Positions 46,580-48,114 of a DNA stretch of 48,114 nt are shown in pieces (positions within the stretch are counted from its first letter, which is position 1; the number at the start of each line of letters is the position of its first letter). The DNA lies in IMG/VR virus record IMGVR_UViG_3300037200_000025, positions 1-48,114 of that record; one strand, given 5' to 3'. A program made the translations under genes and the position numbers. Below the pieces are notes generated by a model. It worked only from the letters and a program-made list of their open reading frames with translations, had not been told where the DNA came from and ran no database searches. The DNA is from a virus.

Positions 46580-46666
46580 CAGCGGGGTTCCTTTCAAACC
46601 CTGCAATCTCAGGACAGCCGGAAGCGGCAAACTTCCGGTTGATCCGAACTTCGATATTACAACACC

Positions 46667-46906
46667 TCAGTTGCCAGAAAGCATGCTTTGCGACCTGTCA
46701 TGACTGGCGCGCAGTTTCCGCGTAGTGACGCGCGATGTCCGTTTAATGACGCGCGCCGAGCGGTCGAAGCGCTGATCCGATACGAAGCCGCGGAAACATT
46801 CAGAGCCCCACTCGTGTAGCGGCGCGCAGCCTGTTGCCGGATCCAGATGCTTACCGGGGAAGTGCGGATGCAGCGGCAGCGCCGCGCACGTTGAGCAGTG
46901 GCACAT
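46667..46906 (-). CDS. Cys/His-rich protein, 79 aa
   Basis: ATG 46906 shares TGATG with the ASCH gene. MCHCSTCAALPLHPHFPGKH, then CAPLHEWGSECFRGFVS; the tail is Arg-rich. Probable zinc protein. Confidence 0.6.
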   Translation of the reverse strand: MCHCSTCAALPLHPHFPGKHLDPATGCAPLHEWGSECFRGFVSDQRFDRSARVIKRTSRVTTRKLRASHDRSQSMLSGN

Positions 46907-47484
46907 CAGAGGATCACCGGGTGTTCGAAGTCCCAGTAGATGATGGCACCAACCCATGGTTTGCTGTCCAGCAGCCGCTTCTCGGCGTGCCAGAACTTCA
47001 GCATCAGGGCGAACGCGCCGCGCGCCGTGTCGAGTTTACCCGTGCAGTTGCATTTCTGGCAAAGCGTGCTGATCGTGTACATTGCGAGGTGACTGCAATC
47101 CGGGCAATCATCCCCTTCCGGTCGGAAACCGTCCCGCCAAGCCAAACTATCGAGTTCATCCGGCGACAGCGCCTCACCGTCAATCGTTACCACCACATGC
47201 TCATTGATCACGGATGGCATGTGGGTCGCTGCGGTGCATTCCATCCCGTACAGCCCGTCACCGCGGCAGATACAGCCCAGCGTCAGAACCGGCGTGAACA
47301 CGATCTCCGAAACACGCACACACGGCCAGCGCCCCAACAGGTGCATGCCCTTCTGCCGGACCTTCCCGTAGCAGTGGCAGACCTCACCGGACTTCGGACG
47401 GATCTTCCGCCGGGCGCGGATAGTGTGGACTTTGGACCCTTCGAGGATCATCGAATGAAACTGATCTTTGAATCCGAGAATCAT
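46906..47484 (-). CDS. ASCH/PUA-type RNA-binding-like protein, 192 aa
   Basis: ATG 47484 follows AAAGGA. MILGFKDQFHSMILEGSKVH plus TIRARRKI is the ASCH signature (F...I..G.K.HTIR). The ending EKRLLDSKPWVGAIIYWDFE fits the last strands. A zinc-like insertion CPDCSHLAMYTISTLCQKC with CTGK breaks the barrel near 125-150. ASCH proteins bind RNA or modified bases; possible role in phage RNA control. Confidence 0.7.
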   Translation of the reverse strand: MILGFKDQFHSMILEGSKVHTIRARRKIRPKSGEVCHCYGKVRQKGMHLLGRWPCVRVSEIVFTPVLTLGCICRGDGLYGMECTAATHMPSVINEHVVVTIDGEALSPDELDSLAWRDGFRPEGDDCPDCSHLAMYTISTLCQKCNCTGKLDTARGAFALMLKFWHAEKRLLDSKPWVGAIIYWDFEHPVIL

Positions 47485-47734
47485 AAAATCCTTTCAGAGG
47501 GGCCCACCATGAAGAATCTCCGGTATTTATGCGCGCGGCCTCGTCTCTTATGCGCAAGAACGCCTCTCCGCAGTCGGCAACGCCCTGCAAATATGCGCTT
47601 GCGGCCAGCGCGTTGAGATCCAAATTCCCGAGCGCCGCGACTTCCGCCGCGTGCCGCACGAACGGAGCCATGCGCCGCAACGCCAGATTGTGCGGTTCGG
47701 TCGGAACTTCGATGATTTCGATTTCGCGCTTCAT
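47384..47734 (-). CDS. hypothetical protein, 116 aa
   Basis: ATG 47734 right after the 26-bp start repeat. MKREIEIIEVPTEPHNLALR, then ALAASAYLQGVADCGEAFL. The last 101 bases overlap the ASCH gene out of frame, which is longer than usual here. The body looks real; the tail may be incidental. Confidence 0.55.
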   Translation of the reverse strand: MKREIEIIEVPTEPHNLALRRMAPFVRHAAEVAALGNLDLNALAASAYLQGVADCGEAFLRIRDEAARINTGDSSWWAPLKGFYDSRIQRSVSFDDPRRVQSPHYPRPAEDPSEVR

Positions 47735-47758
47735 TGAGGTAGTTCCACCAGCACAACC
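47733..47758. repeat. 26-bp start-site repeat, copy 2
   Basis: 25 of 26 bases equal to 47988-48013 (one C/T difference). On the minus strand it reads GGTTGTGCTGGTGGAACTAC and ends at the ATG of the next gene. Here it is non-coding, whereas the other copy encodes the end of the MerR-like protein. Confidence 0.9.
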
Positions 47759-47989
47759 TTAGACATCGATATCGCTCCGATTAATCGTGCGTCCAAATGC
47801 GGACTTCCACGATTCGACCTCGCCCTGCAATCGTTCAATCTCAGCGGCCATTTCGCGAATGTGATTGAAGCCGGAAGCGTGTCCCTTCAGGTACTCAAAA
47901 CGCTGGAGAAGCATGCGCTGCCCCGGTCGCGTTTCTGATTCCCGCTCTAACTGCAATTCCCGATTGATCGACGCTTCTGATTTTGTCAT
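47759..47989 (-). CDS. coiled-coil protein, 76 aa, repeat-flanked cassette
   Basis: ATG 47989 overlaps the MerR-like stop (ATGA). MTKSEASINRELQLERESET and MAAEIERLQGEVESWKSAFG: helical, heptad-like. Bracketed by two 26-bp repeats that carry the start site, so it looks like an inserted gene. Confidence 0.6.
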   Translation of the reverse strand: MTKSEASINRELQLERESETRPGQRMLLQRFEYLKGHASGFNHIREMAAEIERLQGEVESWKSAFGRTINRSDIDV

Positions 47990-48114
47990 TGAGGTAGTTC
48001 TACCAGCACAACCGAACCCACGGACGCCGCGCCGATCGCCAGAACTTTGGATTGATCGTCAGAAGCCGCTATAAGGTTGCACCGTTCATCGAACAGCAGC
48101 CAGCGCATCGCCAG
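47988..48114. repeat. 127-bp direct terminal repeat, right copy
   Basis: Identical to 1-127. On the minus strand it holds the last 42 codons of the MerR-like gene, with the TGA at 47986-47988. Marks circle closure. Confidence 0.95.

Noticed and set aside
1-48114. CRISPR array, tRNA genes, integrase, DNA polymerase
   Set aside because: Looked for repeats with regular spacers, cloverleaf-like sequences and these protein families in all frames; none seen.

Overview
This window is an essentially complete genome of a tailed double-stranded DNA phage. The first 127 bases recur as the last 127 bases, so the contig closes into a circle of 47,987 unique bases. A long tail tape measure (1,082 aa), tail tube protein, frameshifted tail assembly chaperone, HK97-fold capsid, portal and two-subunit terminase point to long, flexible, siphovirus-like particles. 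I see no integrase, DNA polymerase, tRNA gene or CRISPR array. The host is not stated by the sequence. GC-rich codons, Sec signal peptides ending in 'AQ' or 'FGQ' and an Ig-like domain of a kind I associate with soil Acidobacteriota make an acidobacterial host a reasonable guess, no more.

Layout. A control region at 5888-5966 fires two divergent promoters. The rightward unit (5967-7679) starts with a ribbon-helix-helix regulator and carries small unknown proteins. The leftward unit (5887 down to 1, then through the circle closure from 48114 to 44155) carries early and DNA functions: a Gp157-family protein, a possible recombination protein, a VRR-NUC-like nuclease, a MerR-like regulator, an ASCH protein, a winged-helix replication-type protein and a C5 DNA methyltransferase. 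It ends at a strong terminator at 44012-44043. Terminase follows (43964-42326). A second ribbon-helix-helix gene with its own operator (42260) heads a leftward unit of about 12.5 kb. That unit holds many tiny membrane proteins, four GT2 glycosyltransferases, an SDR-methyltransferase fusion, a cupin epimerase-like protein, a sigma-like factor, an Ig/collagen-like secreted protein and possible lysis proteins. Portal to tail fibre (28766 down to 7688) is the virion module, interrupted by two rightward accessory units (28787-29506 and 24182-24750).

How it may work. At seven places a sigma70-type -10 box lies 6-8 bases before a start codon, so transcripts should begin at or next to the start codon (leaderless). 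Two of these promoter pairs are back to back: at 5888-5966 the two -35 boxes sit in the arms of one palindrome, and at 28773-28780 one 8-base box serves both directions. Inside operons, genes are packed with ATGA, GTGA or TGATG overlaps and Shine-Dalgarno sites. The phage encodes its own sigma-like factor, which could read some of these promoters.

Most unusual content: (i) DnaJ chaperone parts scattered over the genome, with a J-domain protein in the head module and paired CxxCxGxG zinc modules on five other proteins; (ii) a 72-aa twin-arginine-signal protein whose tail copies a segment of the major capsid protein; (iii) two paralogous 'ribbon-helix-helix plus GRWW membrane peptide' loci; (iv) single-gene cassettes flanked by direct repeats that carry the translation start; (v) a large sugar-transfer gene set inside a 48-kb phage; and (vi) fibre-like and glycosidase-like proteins with secretion signals.
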